Position numbers and translations under genes: made by a program
Part shown: positions 16,627 through 25,238 of the stretch, piece by piece
Layout: each line of letters begins with the position of its first letter
Position numbering within the stretch: the first letter of the stretch is position 1
The notes under the pieces: generated by a model
What the model was told of the DNA's origin: nothing
What the model saw: only the letters and a program-made list of their open reading frames with translations
The model's database searches: none
Assembly: GCA_013361065.1 (NCBI GenBank)
Contig: JABWAK010000006.1
Span: forward strand, 1-50,409
Source of the DNA: Bacteroidota bacterium
GTDB taxonomy: Bacteria; Bacteroidota; Ignavibacteria; UBA10030; UBA8401
Direction: 5' to 3'
DNA: 50,409 nucleotides

Positions 16627-17709
16627 ATGACCCTTTCCAAAGAGTTCATCCGCACCATCCCCAAAGTCCTTCTGCACGACCATCTGGACGGCGGCGTCCG
16701 TCCGCAAACCGTCATCGAATTAGCCAAAGAGCAGGGATACGACAAACTCCCGACCAGCGATCCCGGTGAACTGGACCAGTGGTTCCAGCGCGGCGCACAG
16801 CGCGGCAGCCTCCCCCTTTTCCTGGAAGGGTTCGAACACACCTGCGGTGTGATGGTCACCGAAGAAGCATTGGAACGGGTCGCGTATGAGACGGTCGAGG
16901 ATATGAAAAAGGACGGCGTCGTCTATTTCGAGACCCGCTTCGCACCGGTCTTCCATACCGGCAAAGGACTCTCCGTATCACGCATCGTGAAATCGGTGCT
17001 CAAAGGATTGGAACGCGGCAAGAAGGAATTCGGCGTTCACTACGGCGTGATCATCTGCGCTATGCGCCACATGGAGCCTTCCGTTTCACTCGAAGTGGCC
17101 GAACTGGCGGTCGAGTTCCGCAATCAGGGTGTCGTCGGATTCGATCTCGCCGGTGAGGAAGGCGGATATCCCCCCAAGAAGCATGTCGATGCGTTCCATT
17201 ACATCCAGCGTGAGAACTTCAACATCACCATTCATGCCGGTGAAGCGTTCGGCAAGGAATCGATCTGGCAGGCGATCCAGTGGTGCGGCGCCCACCGCAT
17301 CGGCCACGGCACCCGGCTCATCGAGGATATGCGCGTGAAGGACGGCGAGGTGCTCTCCATGGGGACCCTCGCACAGTACGTGCTGGACAAACGCATCCCG
17401 ATCGAGATCTGCCTGACCAGCAACCTGCACACCGGCGCGGTGAACCGTATCGAAGACCATCCGTTCCCCATCTATCATAAGTACAAATTCCGGCTCACAC
17501 TCAACACGGATGACCGGCTGATGAGCGGCATCACGCTGACGGACGAGTACTATCTGGCACATTCGGTCTTCGGTCTGGACCTGTCCGCACTCGAGAAGAT
17601 CACTATCAATGCCATGAAGTCCGCATTCATCCCGTACAAGGACCGGATCAAACTCATCTATGACGTGCTGAAACCCGGCTACGCCGACGCACGGAAGAAA
17701 CTGGGATAA
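16627..17709 (+). CDS. add: Adenosine deaminase family protein
   Basis: A 360-residue cytoplasmic enzyme that deaminates adenosine (or deoxyadenosine) to inosine. The zinc and catalytic residues of the family are in place: H17-x-H19 (LLHDHLDGG), H203 and E206 in IHAGE, H227 in HRIGHGT, and D295-D296 in NTDDRLMS. The start has a strong ribosome binding site (AAGGAG) upstream. Together with hpt and purN/purH in this window it belongs to purine metabolism, but the genes are in separate units. A related amidohydrolase specificity (such as adenine or aminofutalosine deamination) cannot be fully excluded by eye. Confidence 0.9.
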   Translation: MTLSKEFIRTIPKVLLHDHLDGGVRPQTVIELAKEQGYDKLPTSDPGELDQWFQRGAQRGSLPLFLEGFEHTCGVMVTEEALERVAYETVEDMKKDGVVYFETRFAPVFHTGKGLSVSRIVKSVLKGLERGKKEFGVHYGVIICAMRHMEPSVSLEVAELAVEFRNQGVVGFDLAGEEGGYPPKKHVDAFHYIQRENFNITIHAGEAFGKESIWQAIQWCGAHRIGHGTRLIEDMRVKDGEVLSMGTLAQYVLDKRIPIEICLTSNLHTGAVNRIEDHPFPIYHKYKFRLTLNTDDRLMSGITLTDEYYLAHSVFGLDLSALEKITINAMKSAFIPYKDRIKLIYDVLKPGYADARKKLG

Positions 17710-17715
17710 CTGCCG

Positions 17716-18198
17716 ATGCTCCTCTATCTGCTGCGACACGGACAAGCGGGTCAATCCGCTCCGACCGATTTCGAACGCGAACTCACCGGTGAGGGATTGA
17801 TCGAATCCTCCAACGTCGGCACCTTCCTCGCCGCGAAGGAGGTCCACTTCACCCATGCCTTCGTCAGTCCGCTTGTCCGCGCCCAGCAGACGCTCCGTGC
17901 CGTGCTCGCTCCGCTCCCGAACTTCCCGGTCGCGACCTCCGAGTATCTCACACCCGATTCGGATCCCCGGAACATCCTGGAACTTCTCCGCACCATCCCG
18001 GCCGACAGCCGGGTGCTGCTGGTGACACATGAACCGTTCGTCAGCGCCTGCATCTCCATGCTCATCAGCAGTTCGGAGACCGCTCAGATCACTATGAAAC
18101 CGGCCACATTGGCCTGCGTGGAGACCCGCGGGGTCCCGGCACGCGGCAGCGGGACACTCCGCTGGCTTCTTCCCCCCGAAACGATCCGTCCCAAATGA
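17716..18198 (+). CDS. sixA: Phosphohistidine phosphatase SixA-like
   Basis: A 160-residue histidine phosphatase with the RHG catalytic motif at residues 7-9 (LYLLRHGQAG), the E/R-rich loop RELTGEG, and VSPLVRAQQTLRAVL. The second catalytic histidine is H105 in LLVTHEPFVS. The size and lack of extra domains match SixA, which removes phosphate from phosphohistidine proteins in the phosphotransferase or phosphorelay systems. It starts 6 bases after the adenosine deaminase stop, so the two are likely co-transcribed. A small-molecule phosphatase role is the main alternative. Confidence 0.82.
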   Translation: MLLYLLRHGQAGQSAPTDFERELTGEGLIESSNVGTFLAAKEVHFTHAFVSPLVRAQQTLRAVLAPLPNFPVATSEYLTPDSDPRNILELLRTIPADSRVLLVTHEPFVSACISMLISSSETAQITMKPATLACVETRGVPARGSGTLRWLLPPETIRPK

Positions 18199-18293
18199 CC
18201 GGGAGCCCGGCCGCGGATATTTTTATGGTTGGATTTTCCCCCATTTTTCAGTTTCTTATACCCGTTTCTCAATAATCAGGACCTGTACCGCCT

Positions 18294-20414
18294 ATGGCAA
18301 AACAACGTTCCTCCTCCGTCCAATCGCTCATGGAAGGGCTTTCGGCGCTTTCGCGCAATCTCTGGTGGGCTTGGCATACCAATGCACAATCGATCTTCCG
18401 TGAACTCTCCCCGCAGGTATGGGAGCGGACCAACCACAATGCCTCCTGGCTGATGGCCGATATCTCGGAAAAGGAACTCCGTGCACGCCTGGGCGATGCA
18501 GAATTCGCAGCTCGCGTCACCAGTGTACTCGACGAGTTCGATGCCTACATGAAGAACACGAAGACCTGGGCAGCAGCGAACGCCAAAGGACTCAAGAAAC
18601 CGGTCGCGTACTTCAGCGCCGAGTTCGGTCTGCATGAGAGCGTCCGTATCTACTCCGGCGGTCTCGGCATCCTCGCCGGTGATCATACCAAATCGGCCAG
18701 CGACCTCGGCGTGCCGTTCTACGGCATCTCCCTGTTCTACCGCGAAGGATACTTCGAACAGCGCATCAGTGTGGACGGCTGGCAGCAGGAACAATATCTG
18801 AGCATCGACATGAACCGTCAGCCGACCGACCTGGTGGTGGATGCCCAGGGCAATCCGATCGTCTGTTCCGTGCAGATCGGATTCAGCACCGTGAATTTCG
18901 TAGCACGGCGCCTCCGCGTCGGACGCAGCACCATCCTGCTGCTGGACACGAACCTTCCGGAGAACGAGGAACGGTACCGCAGCATCACCGCCCATGTGTA
19001 CGGCGGCGATTCCACCACCCGTATCGCCCAGGAGATCGTCCTCGGCATCGGCGGTGTCCGCATGCTCCGCGCTATGGGAGTGACCCCCGCCGTCTACCAT
19101 ATGAACGAAGGCCATTCCGCATTCCTGACGCTCGAACTGCTCCGTGAGAACATCGCGAAAGGACTGCCGAAGGAGAAGGCGATGAAGGCGGTGATCGATG
19201 AATGTATCTTCACCACCCATACGCCCGTCCCCGCCGGTCATGACCGCTTCTCGAACGACCTGATGCGGTTCGTGTTCGAGCACCAGGTCCGCCAGTACGG
19301 AATGACCGTCGATGAACTGATCCACTTCGGCAAGGAACATGCCGGGAATCCGAATGATATCTTCTGCATGACCGTGCTCGCTATGAAGATGAGCCGCTCC
19401 GCCAACGGCGTCAGCGAACTCCACGGTCATGTGAGCCGCGAGATGTGGCAGCACCTCTATCCGAAAGCGAAGTCGGTCGATGCGGTCCCGATCGGCCATA
19501 TCACCAACGGCATCCATGTGGAGAGCTGGGTGAGCGAGCGGACCAATGCATTCTGGAGCGCAAAGCTCGGCCCGGACTGGAACAAGCACTTCACCGAACC
19601 GAAGTACTGGAAGAAGGCGCTCGACCCGAAGAACATCTCGGACGAGGAACTCTGGGCGCTCCGCTACAACCTCCGCCGGCAGCTGATCGAGTTCGCCCGG
19701 CACCGTCTGCACGAGCAGCACGCACGCTACGGCAACGGTACCGCCGCCTACGATACGATCCTGGATCCGAATGCACTCACCATCTGCTTCGCGCGCCGGT
19801 TCGCCACCTACAAACGCGCGCCGCTCATCTTCACGCATTTCGAGAAGATCCTCAGTGTGTTCAATGCCATGGAACGGCCGGTCCAGGTGATCTTCGCCGG
19901 CAAGGCGCACCCGCGGGATGACGAAGGGAAGAAATTCATCCAGCGCATCATCGAGATCACGAAGCACCCGAACCTGTTCGGCAAGGTGATCTTCCTGGAG
20001 AACTACGATATGAACCTCGCCCGGTACCTGGTCTCCGGCGCCGACGTGTGGCTGAACAACCCGCGCCGTCCGCTCGAAGCATCCGGTACCAGCGGTCAGA
20101 AGGTCGGTATCAACGGCGGAATGAACTGCAGCATCATGGACGGATGGTGGCGCGAAGGGTATGACGGGAAGAACGGCTGGTCCATCGGCGGCGACGAACA
20201 GCCGGCCGATGCCCATGTGCAGGATACGCAGGATTCACAGTTCCTGTACGAGGTGCTCAGCCAGCAGGTGATCCCGGAGTTCTACGACCGCGATGCCAAC
20301 GGCATCCCGCGCGCCTGGATCAAACGGATGCGGCATGCCATTGCAACGCTGGTCCCGGAATACAGCACCCACCGCATGGTGGCGGAATACGTCAAGAAAT
20401 ACTATACAGCATAA
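18294..20414 (+). CDS. glgP: Alpha-glucan (glycogen/maltodextrin) phosphorylase
   Basis: A 706-residue enzyme of the short alpha-glucan phosphorylase type that releases glucose-1-phosphate from storage glucan. Recognisable parts are NLWWAWHTNAQSIF near the N-terminus, VAYFSAEFGLHESVRIYSGGLG with GILAGDHTKSASD, the YHMNEGHSAFLTLE box, HTPVPAGHD, and ARRFATYKRAPLIF. The PLP-lysine region reads EASGTSGQKVGINGGMN. The C-terminal part, which in longer relatives reaches about 850 residues, is short here. A terminator follows 42 bases after the stop. No other glycogen gene adjoins it. Confidence 0.93.
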   Translation: MAKQRSSSVQSLMEGLSALSRNLWWAWHTNAQSIFRELSPQVWERTNHNASWLMADISEKELRARLGDAEFAARVTSVLDEFDAYMKNTKTWAAANAKGLKKPVAYFSAEFGLHESVRIYSGGLGILAGDHTKSASDLGVPFYGISLFYREGYFEQRISVDGWQQEQYLSIDMNRQPTDLVVDAQGNPIVCSVQIGFSTVNFVARRLRVGRSTILLLDTNLPENEERYRSITAHVYGGDSTTRIAQEIVLGIGGVRMLRAMGVTPAVYHMNEGHSAFLTLELLRENIAKGLPKEKAMKAVIDECIFTTHTPVPAGHDRFSNDLMRFVFEHQVRQYGMTVDELIHFGKEHAGNPNDIFCMTVLAMKMSRSANGVSELHGHVSREMWQHLYPKAKSVDAVPIGHITNGIHVESWVSERTNAFWSAKLGPDWNKHFTEPKYWKKALDPKNISDEELWALRYNLRRQLIEFARHRLHEQHARYGNGTAAYDTILDPNALTICFARRFATYKRAPLIFTHFEKILSVFNAMERPVQVIFAGKAHPRDDEGKKFIQRIIEITKHPNLFGKVIFLENYDMNLARYLVSGADVWLNNPRRPLEASGTSGQKVGINGGMNCSIMDGWWREGYDGKNGWSIGGDEQPADAHVQDTQDSQFLYEVLSQQVIPEFYDRDANGIPRAWIKRMRHAIATLVPEYSTHRMVAEYVKKYYTA

Positions 20415-20455
20415 CACAACGGAACCGGGATGCTTCCTGCTCCCGGCCGATACGA

Positions 20456-20493
20456 AATAAAAACGCCGGACGTTCTGTCCGGCGTTTTTTATT
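20456..20493. terminator. Bidirectional terminator between glgP and the hydrolase gene
   Basis: The arms AATAAAAACGCCGGAC (20456-20471) and GTCCGGCGTTTTTTATT (20477-20493) flank a GTTCT loop. A-rich and T-rich flanks let it serve both glgP on the plus strand and the convergent minus-strand operon ending at 20518. Confidence 0.9.
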
Positions 20494-20517
20494 ATAGGTC
20501 GGCATGGACCGATCTGG

Positions 20518-21459
20518 TTATTGCACGATCTTCCTCACCAGCGCATTGAACGCCTCCGGCTGTTCGATCTGCAGCATATGTCCCGCCGAAGGGATCAGAT
20601 CGAGCGTCACGCCGGGAATGGCATCCGTTCCGATCTTCGCCACATCCTTTGCAGCACCGCCGTGCAGGATCGGATTCGGGATGAGCCCGTCGTTCTCCCC
20701 GAAGATAAGATGGGTCGGCACACGGATCTGCGGCAGCCGCTTGGTCGTCGGTTCATCCAGCATACCGTGCACGGAACGGACCACGGCATAGCAGAAATCC
20801 TCGAAGTCCGCCGCTTTGGCCATCCGCGTCCGCTCCTCCACCATCCACTCATAGGCATCGCTGTAGTTGTAAAAATTGAGGGCCAGGTTCGCACGGATGC
20901 GGTCCTCCGGCGTCTTCTTCACGAAATCGATCGTCATGACGCTCTTCAGCCAGTCGCCGTCACCGCGCGAGAACGGTTCCAGTCCCGCCGGTGCCGCCAG
21001 GATGAGCCGCTCCAGCTGCTCCAGATGCCGGAACGAGAAATGGATACCGATCTGTCCACCCATCGAATGTCCGATGTAGGTCACCTTCCCGATCCCCAGT
21101 TCCTTGATCAGACCGCTGACAACATCCGCGTAGAAGGACATCGTGTAGGGATAGACTCCCTTGGCCGACTTACCGTAACCGGGAAGGTCCACCGCGATCA
21201 CGCGATAATACTTCGACAGTTCCGGGATGTTGTACCGCCAGAACCCGCCGTTGCTCGCCAGTCCGTGCACCAGCACGAGCGTCTGCGTCCCGCTCCCTTC
21301 GTCCATGTAACTGACCCGTATGCCGTTCACCACGGCGGAACGGGATGCGAATCCGTACTCGAGCTCGGAAAATTCCAGTGCAGGTGCCTGTTGATACACA
21401 TATCCTCCTGAACAGCCGGCAAAGAGCATCAGTATGATGAGGGTGATCGATCGTTTCAT
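20518..21459 (-). CDS. Alpha/beta hydrolase lipoprotein
   Basis: A 313-residue lipoprotein: residues 1-16 are a lipoprotein signal (MLFAGCSG, Cys16). The hydrolase core has the oxyanion region LVLVHGLASNGGFW, the nucleophile elbow GHSMGG with S132, the acid D257 in FGENDGL, and H294 in SAGHMLQIEQP. The fold is that of esterases and meta-cleavage or lactone hydrolases. The substrate is unknown. It is the last gene of the minus-strand cluster headed by the GbsR-like regulator and lies 13 bases after the outer-membrane barrel gene. An extracytoplasmic role, such as releasing an acyl chain at the outer membrane, is inferred from the lipobox and neighbours. Confidence 0.85.
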   Translation of the reverse strand: MKRSITLIILMLFAGCSGGYVYQQAPALEFSELEYGFASRSAVVNGIRVSYMDEGSGTQTLVLVHGLASNGGFWRYNIPELSKYYRVIAVDLPGYGKSAKGVYPYTMSFYADVVSGLIKELGIGKVTYIGHSMGGQIGIHFSFRHLEQLERLILAAPAGLEPFSRGDGDWLKSVMTIDFVKKTPEDRIRANLALNFYNYSDAYEWMVEERTRMAKAADFEDFCYAVVRSVHGMLDEPTTKRLPQIRVPTHLIFGENDGLIPNPILHGGAAKDVAKIGTDAIPGVTLDLIPSAGHMLQIEQPEAFNALVRKIVQ

Positions 21460-21472
21460 GGGAACTCCGGTA

Positions 21473-23047
21473 TTAGAACATCAGCCAATTCATGGTGAGG
21501 AACACCACCCACGGATCCGAGGATGGACGGGCACGATAGTACGTTACGTCGCCGCTGTTGTAAAAATCTCCCAGCTTCAAGTATCCGGCGCTGATCCCAA
21601 AGGAAAGGAATACTTTATAGGTGTACTGTGCTTCGATATTGAACTCCGTACCGATATGATTGCCGCCGCCGGTTGGTGCAACATTCGAGATGGCAAGTGC
21701 TGTCCCTGCTTTCACCATCACCTTGCTCGGGATGAGATCATGAGAAGCACTCAGGAAGAGTCCGGTGACACCATATCCCATGTTCGAGATATCGTGAACG
21801 GCGGAGTAGTACCGGTTGACCACTTTGGGATCAGGGAACAGGAGCAGCGCCCGGTGATTGCTGTAGATGGCGGTCGGCGAACCATACGTGTTCCCCGTGA
21901 TGACACTGGAGACATTCTTATCGGAAACACCGTTCTGATCGCCGGTGGTGAAGACCATCTCCACACCGATGCGGTCATTCACCGTCATACCGTACTTATA
22001 ATTCAGGGATCCGTTCACTGCCGTGCCGAAGATGTCGGCATAGGAACGGCTTCCAGACGATCCGACCGTATCGATCGTCCCGATATTGTTCATAACGAAC
22101 AGATCGGCCCACAGACGCCCTTGCGTAAAGTCACGATTATATGTGATCCGTCCTCCAGCCCACAGGATATCCGCTTCATACTTGGAAGCCGGGGAGAAAT
22201 CCAGGCGTGCCGCTCCATTGTAGTCTGCAAGTGCACTGTTCAGTCCCTGCCCCAGGATCGAGATCCCCCCTCCGCCTTTACCGCGGTCCCAGACATACCA
22301 CAGATCGGCTCCCAGTTCCCATTTCGGCGCGAACCGGGTCTCGACATCCAGCATCCACAATGCAACATCGTCATTCATGTCGATGGTGCTCTCGAACAGC
22401 TGATAGTATCCGGCACGATAGAGCGTCGTGGCGTTATATGCTCCGAAAAGACTGATTCCGACCCCCTGGGTCCCCCAATACGACATCTTATACCCGCTTG
22501 TTTGTGCCGTGCTGACCGCAGTGATATTCGGATCGCGCACATTATCGAAGATACGTTGCAGACCGATAACAACGTTCCACGACGCATCGGTCGGATGGAT
22601 ATCCACATTGGCCAGAAGCGTTTGCAGGTTCACTTGTCCGGCATTGATCGCACCGCCGACATTCCCGCCTACACCATACGCATTATCGCCCCAGGTCATA
22701 TCGATCTTGAACAGACTGCGGAACGTGGCAACACCATCCAGGATCTGCGGAGCATAGATGAACATCGGAACGAACCGCTGCTCGAAATACGTTGCCGTCC
22801 TGCCCGTGTTCGTGGAATTGGGACCGAACAAGCGCCCGATGATCTGTCCCCGGAGCAGTTCGTTCACCGGCGCTATGTCGGAGACCGTGCTTCGTGTGAA
22901 CCAGTATCCTATGAATTTGAATTCGGACGGCTTGGGATCCGGGATGCGGGTGGTCCGGTCGGTGTTGTGATCCGATTCCTGGGCGGATATGGTCATTGCA
23001 CACACCAGGAGGAGGAGAAGCAGCAAGGATGAACGTGAGGCGGTCAT
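21473..23047 (-). CDS. Outer-membrane beta-barrel (porin-like) protein
   Basis: A 524-residue exported protein: residues 1-22 are a signal peptide ending TISAQ. The rest is rich in alternating aromatic/polar strands and Gly/Asn turns, such as WELGADLWYVWDRGKGGGG and YNRDFTQGRLWADLFVMN, and ends in an aromatic residue (LTMNWLMF), the pattern of outer-membrane barrels. It resembles alginate-export or porin-like barrels but I cannot assign a family. It sits between a lipoprotein gene and a lipoprotein hydrolase gene in the cluster, so uptake or export of the pathway's hydrophobic compound is a reasonable inference. A hairpin precedes it on the mRNA. Confidence 0.75.
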   Translation of the reverse strand: MTASRSSLLLLLLLVCAMTISAQESDHNTDRTTRIPDPKPSEFKFIGYWFTRSTVSDIAPVNELLRGQIIGRLFGPNSTNTGRTATYFEQRFVPMFIYAPQILDGVATFRSLFKIDMTWGDNAYGVGGNVGGAINAGQVNLQTLLANVDIHPTDASWNVVIGLQRIFDNVRDPNITAVSTAQTSGYKMSYWGTQGVGISLFGAYNATTLYRAGYYQLFESTIDMNDDVALWMLDVETRFAPKWELGADLWYVWDRGKGGGGISILGQGLNSALADYNGAARLDFSPASKYEADILWAGGRITYNRDFTQGRLWADLFVMNNIGTIDTVGSSGSRSYADIFGTAVNGSLNYKYGMTVNDRIGVEMVFTTGDQNGVSDKNVSSVITGNTYGSPTAIYSNHRALLLFPDPKVVNRYYSAVHDISNMGYGVTGLFLSASHDLIPSKVMVKAGTALAISNVAPTGGGNHIGTEFNIEAQYTYKVFLSFGISAGYLKLGDFYNSGDVTYYRARPSSDPWVVFLTMNWLMF

Positions 23048-23066
23048 AAGGGTCCCTTAAAAGGTA

Positions 23067-23094
23067 CCGGCGGGATTCGGAAACATCCCGCCGG
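23067..23094 (-). other. Intercistronic hairpin
   Basis: CCGGCGGGAT (23067-23076) and ATCCCGCCGG (23085-23094) form a perfect 10-bp stem with an 8-base loop between the small lipoprotein gene and the barrel gene. There is no clear T-tract, so mRNA stabilisation or partial termination is more likely than full termination. Confidence 0.5.
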
Positions 23095-23106
23095 ACCATG
23101 ATCGAA

Positions 23107-23640
23107 TTATTGCTTCACATACTTCTGGATCCATGTTGCGCCGAGCGGGAAGGTCTTATACGTCGTGCTGCCAAATCCTTTCTGTGCGGTCGGGGCGCCG
23201 AAATCTGTGAGCGCCGGGGTCGTCTGGATCACTTCATACCGCAATGCGGTGCTCGTGACGGCATAGATACCGTTTGACGTTACCGCATTCGGTGTGGATT
23301 GCGTAAGGACGATGTTGTAGATCACCGAACCTTTGGTGTTGGAACCGGACACTGTGTCCGTATATGCCGATGCCGTCGCGGAGTACGTGCCGGTGAATGT
23401 ATAATTGGTATTGGCACTGTCGGTTGCGACCACAGTGTAGGATTTGTTCTCATTGAACGTAGCGGAGATCTTCTTATATTTGAAGGCATAGAAACCCGGT
23501 GCCAGGTTGGCCCCTTCGCTCAGCCAGGTACCGACGATCGGGTCCTTTGCCGTCGGGGTAACGACGGTCTCCTCTTCCTCTTTGCATCCGAAGACGCCGA
23601 GCATCGAGACGGTGACCAACAGCAGAAGCAGCTTTTTCAT
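23107..23640 (-). CDS. Small lipoprotein of unknown function
   Basis: A 177-residue protein starting at ATG 23640 directly behind a near-perfect AAGGAGG site 5 bases upstream; this rules out the longer frame. Residues 1-19 are a lipoprotein signal (MLGVFGCKEEEE, Cys19). The mature part has DPIVGTWLSEG, ISATFNENKSYTVVATD and FTGTYSATASAYTDT, the lipocalin-like beta pattern seen in small Bacteroidota lipoproteins (GTW near the start, then F-x-x-x-x-x-Y strands). No catalytic residues are evident. The strong ribosome binding site and its place before the barrel gene suggest an abundant envelope partner of that barrel. Ligand binding is a guess. Confidence 0.75.
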   Translation of the reverse strand: MKKLLLLLVTVSMLGVFGCKEEEETVVTPTAKDPIVGTWLSEGANLAPGFYAFKYKKISATFNENKSYTVVATDSANTNYTFTGTYSATASAYTDTVSGSNTKGSVIYNIVLTQSTPNAVTSNGIYAVTSTALRYEVIQTTPALTDFGAPTAQKGFGSTTYKTFPLGATWIQKYVKQ

Positions 23641-23660
23641 GATTCCTCCTTGCGGAATGT

Positions 23661-23690
23661 ATGGTGGATGATGGTGGATTATGGTGAGTG
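23661..23690. repeat. Three 10-bp tandem repeats
   Basis: ATGGTGGATG, ATGGTGGATT and ATGGTGAGTG lie head to tail and span the stop codon of the ligase gene and the gap before the lipoprotein gene. The copies are imperfect. Confidence 0.55.
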
Positions 23691-25232
23691 ATGCAGTTCT
23701 TTCAGGGCCCGCTTCAGCACCTTGCCGCTGTGTCCCTTCGGCAGTTCGCTGAGCAGGGTGAAATATTTCGGAACTTTGTACTTCGCCAGATTCCCGGTAC
23801 AGAACTCCCGCAGCATGGCTCCCGTGAGTTCCGCACCCGGTTTCGGAACGATGAATGCCCTCCCGACCTCGCCCCACGTTGCATCCGGGACCCCCACGAC
23901 AGCCGCTTCGGCCACGGACGGATGGGTATAGAGGAATTTCTCGATCTCCGCGGGATACACGTTCTCCGCGCCGCTGATGAACATATCCTTCTTGCGGTCT
24001 ACAACGTAGAAGTATCCCTCCGCATCCTTCCGGACGATATCACCGGTGTGGAACCAGCCGTCCGTGATCGCCTCCTGCGTCGCCTGGGGATTGTTCCAGT
24101 ATCCCAGCGTCACGACGGGGGACCGCAACAGCAGTTCGCCCGGCTCGTCCGTTCCGACATCACGGCCCGCATCGTCCACCACCCGTACATCGATATAGAA
24201 GTTGGGGAATCCGATCGACCCTTTCTTGCGGATGGCATCCTCCTCGGGCAGCGAGAAACAATTCGGCCCCACCTCCGTCATCCCGAATCCCTGGCGGATC
24301 GGCACTCCTTTGGCCTGCCAGCGCTCGATCTCCGGGATCGGCATCGGTTCCCCGCCGACAATGGCGAAGCGGACGGAAGCGAAGGTCGCTGCTGAGAATG
24401 CTGCCGTCTCTCCCATCATCCGCATCATGGTCGGCACGCCGAACAGGATGCTCACCTGCTCTCGGTCGCACAGTTCCACCACCCGCTCGGCCTGAAAGGA
24501 GTTCATCAGCACCACCGTCGCTCCGTGATGCAGGAATGGCGTTGTCAGCACATGCCACCCGCCCGTATGGAAGAACGGTGCGAACGCCAGGGTCGTATCG
24601 TTGCTGGTGATGTTGAGCCGTAACTCAGTATTGATGGAATTCCAGAAGACCATCGCATTGGTGATGATCGCACCTTTGGGATTCCCCGTCGTTCCGGAAG
24701 TATAAAGGATCATACAGGGATCCTCGAACCCCGCCGCTGCACCGACCGGTGCATCGGGGACCGACGGATCGGTCATGAGCGAGCGGATGTTCGCGTCCGG
24801 ACCGGCCTGGATACCGACCATGCGGGAAGGACGGGAATCCTCCGGCAGCGCTGCCGCAACCGGACCGAATTGCTGCTGCACTACCAACAGCGATGCAGAA
24901 CAGTCCTTCAGGATGTAGGCGATCTCGCGCGGTGACAGCCGGAAATTCACCGGTACGAGGATCGCGCCGAGCTGCTGCACCGCGAAGTAAAGGAACAGGT
25001 ACTCCACACAATTCGTGGAAAGCACCGCCACACGGTCCCCGGGACCAATCCCGTACTGCTCGCGCAGCACGCGGGAGATACGGTTGGTCTGCCGGTACAT
25101 CGACGCATAGGAGAACTGTTCGCCGGACGCATCATCCTTCACCGCGATCTTGTTCGGCGTGTACTGCGCCCATCGCTCCAGCCACTGGGTGCGTATCGGT
25201 ACGGCATGCATATGCTGACGAAGGTCGGTCAT
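23679..25232 (-). CDS. Acyl-CoA synthetase (AMP-dependent ligase)
   Basis: A 517-residue member of the ANL superfamily that activates a carboxylic acid as acyl-AMP and transfers it to CoA. The AMP-binding P-loop is YTSGTTGNPKGA (177-188). The middle boxes include PFFHTGGWHVL, FGVPTMMRMM, RQGFGMTEVG and GWFHTGDIVRKDAEGYFYV. The C-terminal catalytic lysine is probably K504 in SGKVLKRALKE. Closest in style are medium/long-chain fatty acyl-CoA ligases, but the acid cannot be named. It follows the MFS transporter by 6 bases, so uptake and activation of the same acid is the simplest reading. All key residues are present. Confidence 0.9.
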   Translation of the reverse strand: MTDLRQHMHAVPIRTQWLERWAQYTPNKIAVKDDASGEQFSYASMYRQTNRISRVLREQYGIGPGDRVAVLSTNCVEYLFLYFAVQQLGAILVPVNFRLSPREIAYILKDCSASLLVVQQQFGPVAAALPEDSRPSRMVGIQAGPDANIRSLMTDPSVPDAPVGAAAGFEDPCMILYTSGTTGNPKGAIITNAMVFWNSINTELRLNITSNDTTLAFAPFFHTGGWHVLTTPFLHHGATVVLMNSFQAERVVELCDREQVSILFGVPTMMRMMGETAAFSAATFASVRFAIVGGEPMPIPEIERWQAKGVPIRQGFGMTEVGPNCFSLPEEDAIRKKGSIGFPNFYIDVRVVDDAGRDVGTDEPGELLLRSPVVTLGYWNNPQATQEAITDGWFHTGDIVRKDAEGYFYVVDRKKDMFISGAENVYPAEIEKFLYTHPSVAEAAVVGVPDATWGEVGRAFIVPKPGAELTGAMLREFCTGNLAKYKVPKYFTLLSELPKGHSGKVLKRALKELHHSP

Positions 25233-25238
25233 GGTCGG

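Noticed and set aside
18276-20216. A 646-codon open frame opposite glgP
   Set aside because: Antisense shadow of a phosphorylase whose motifs are complete.
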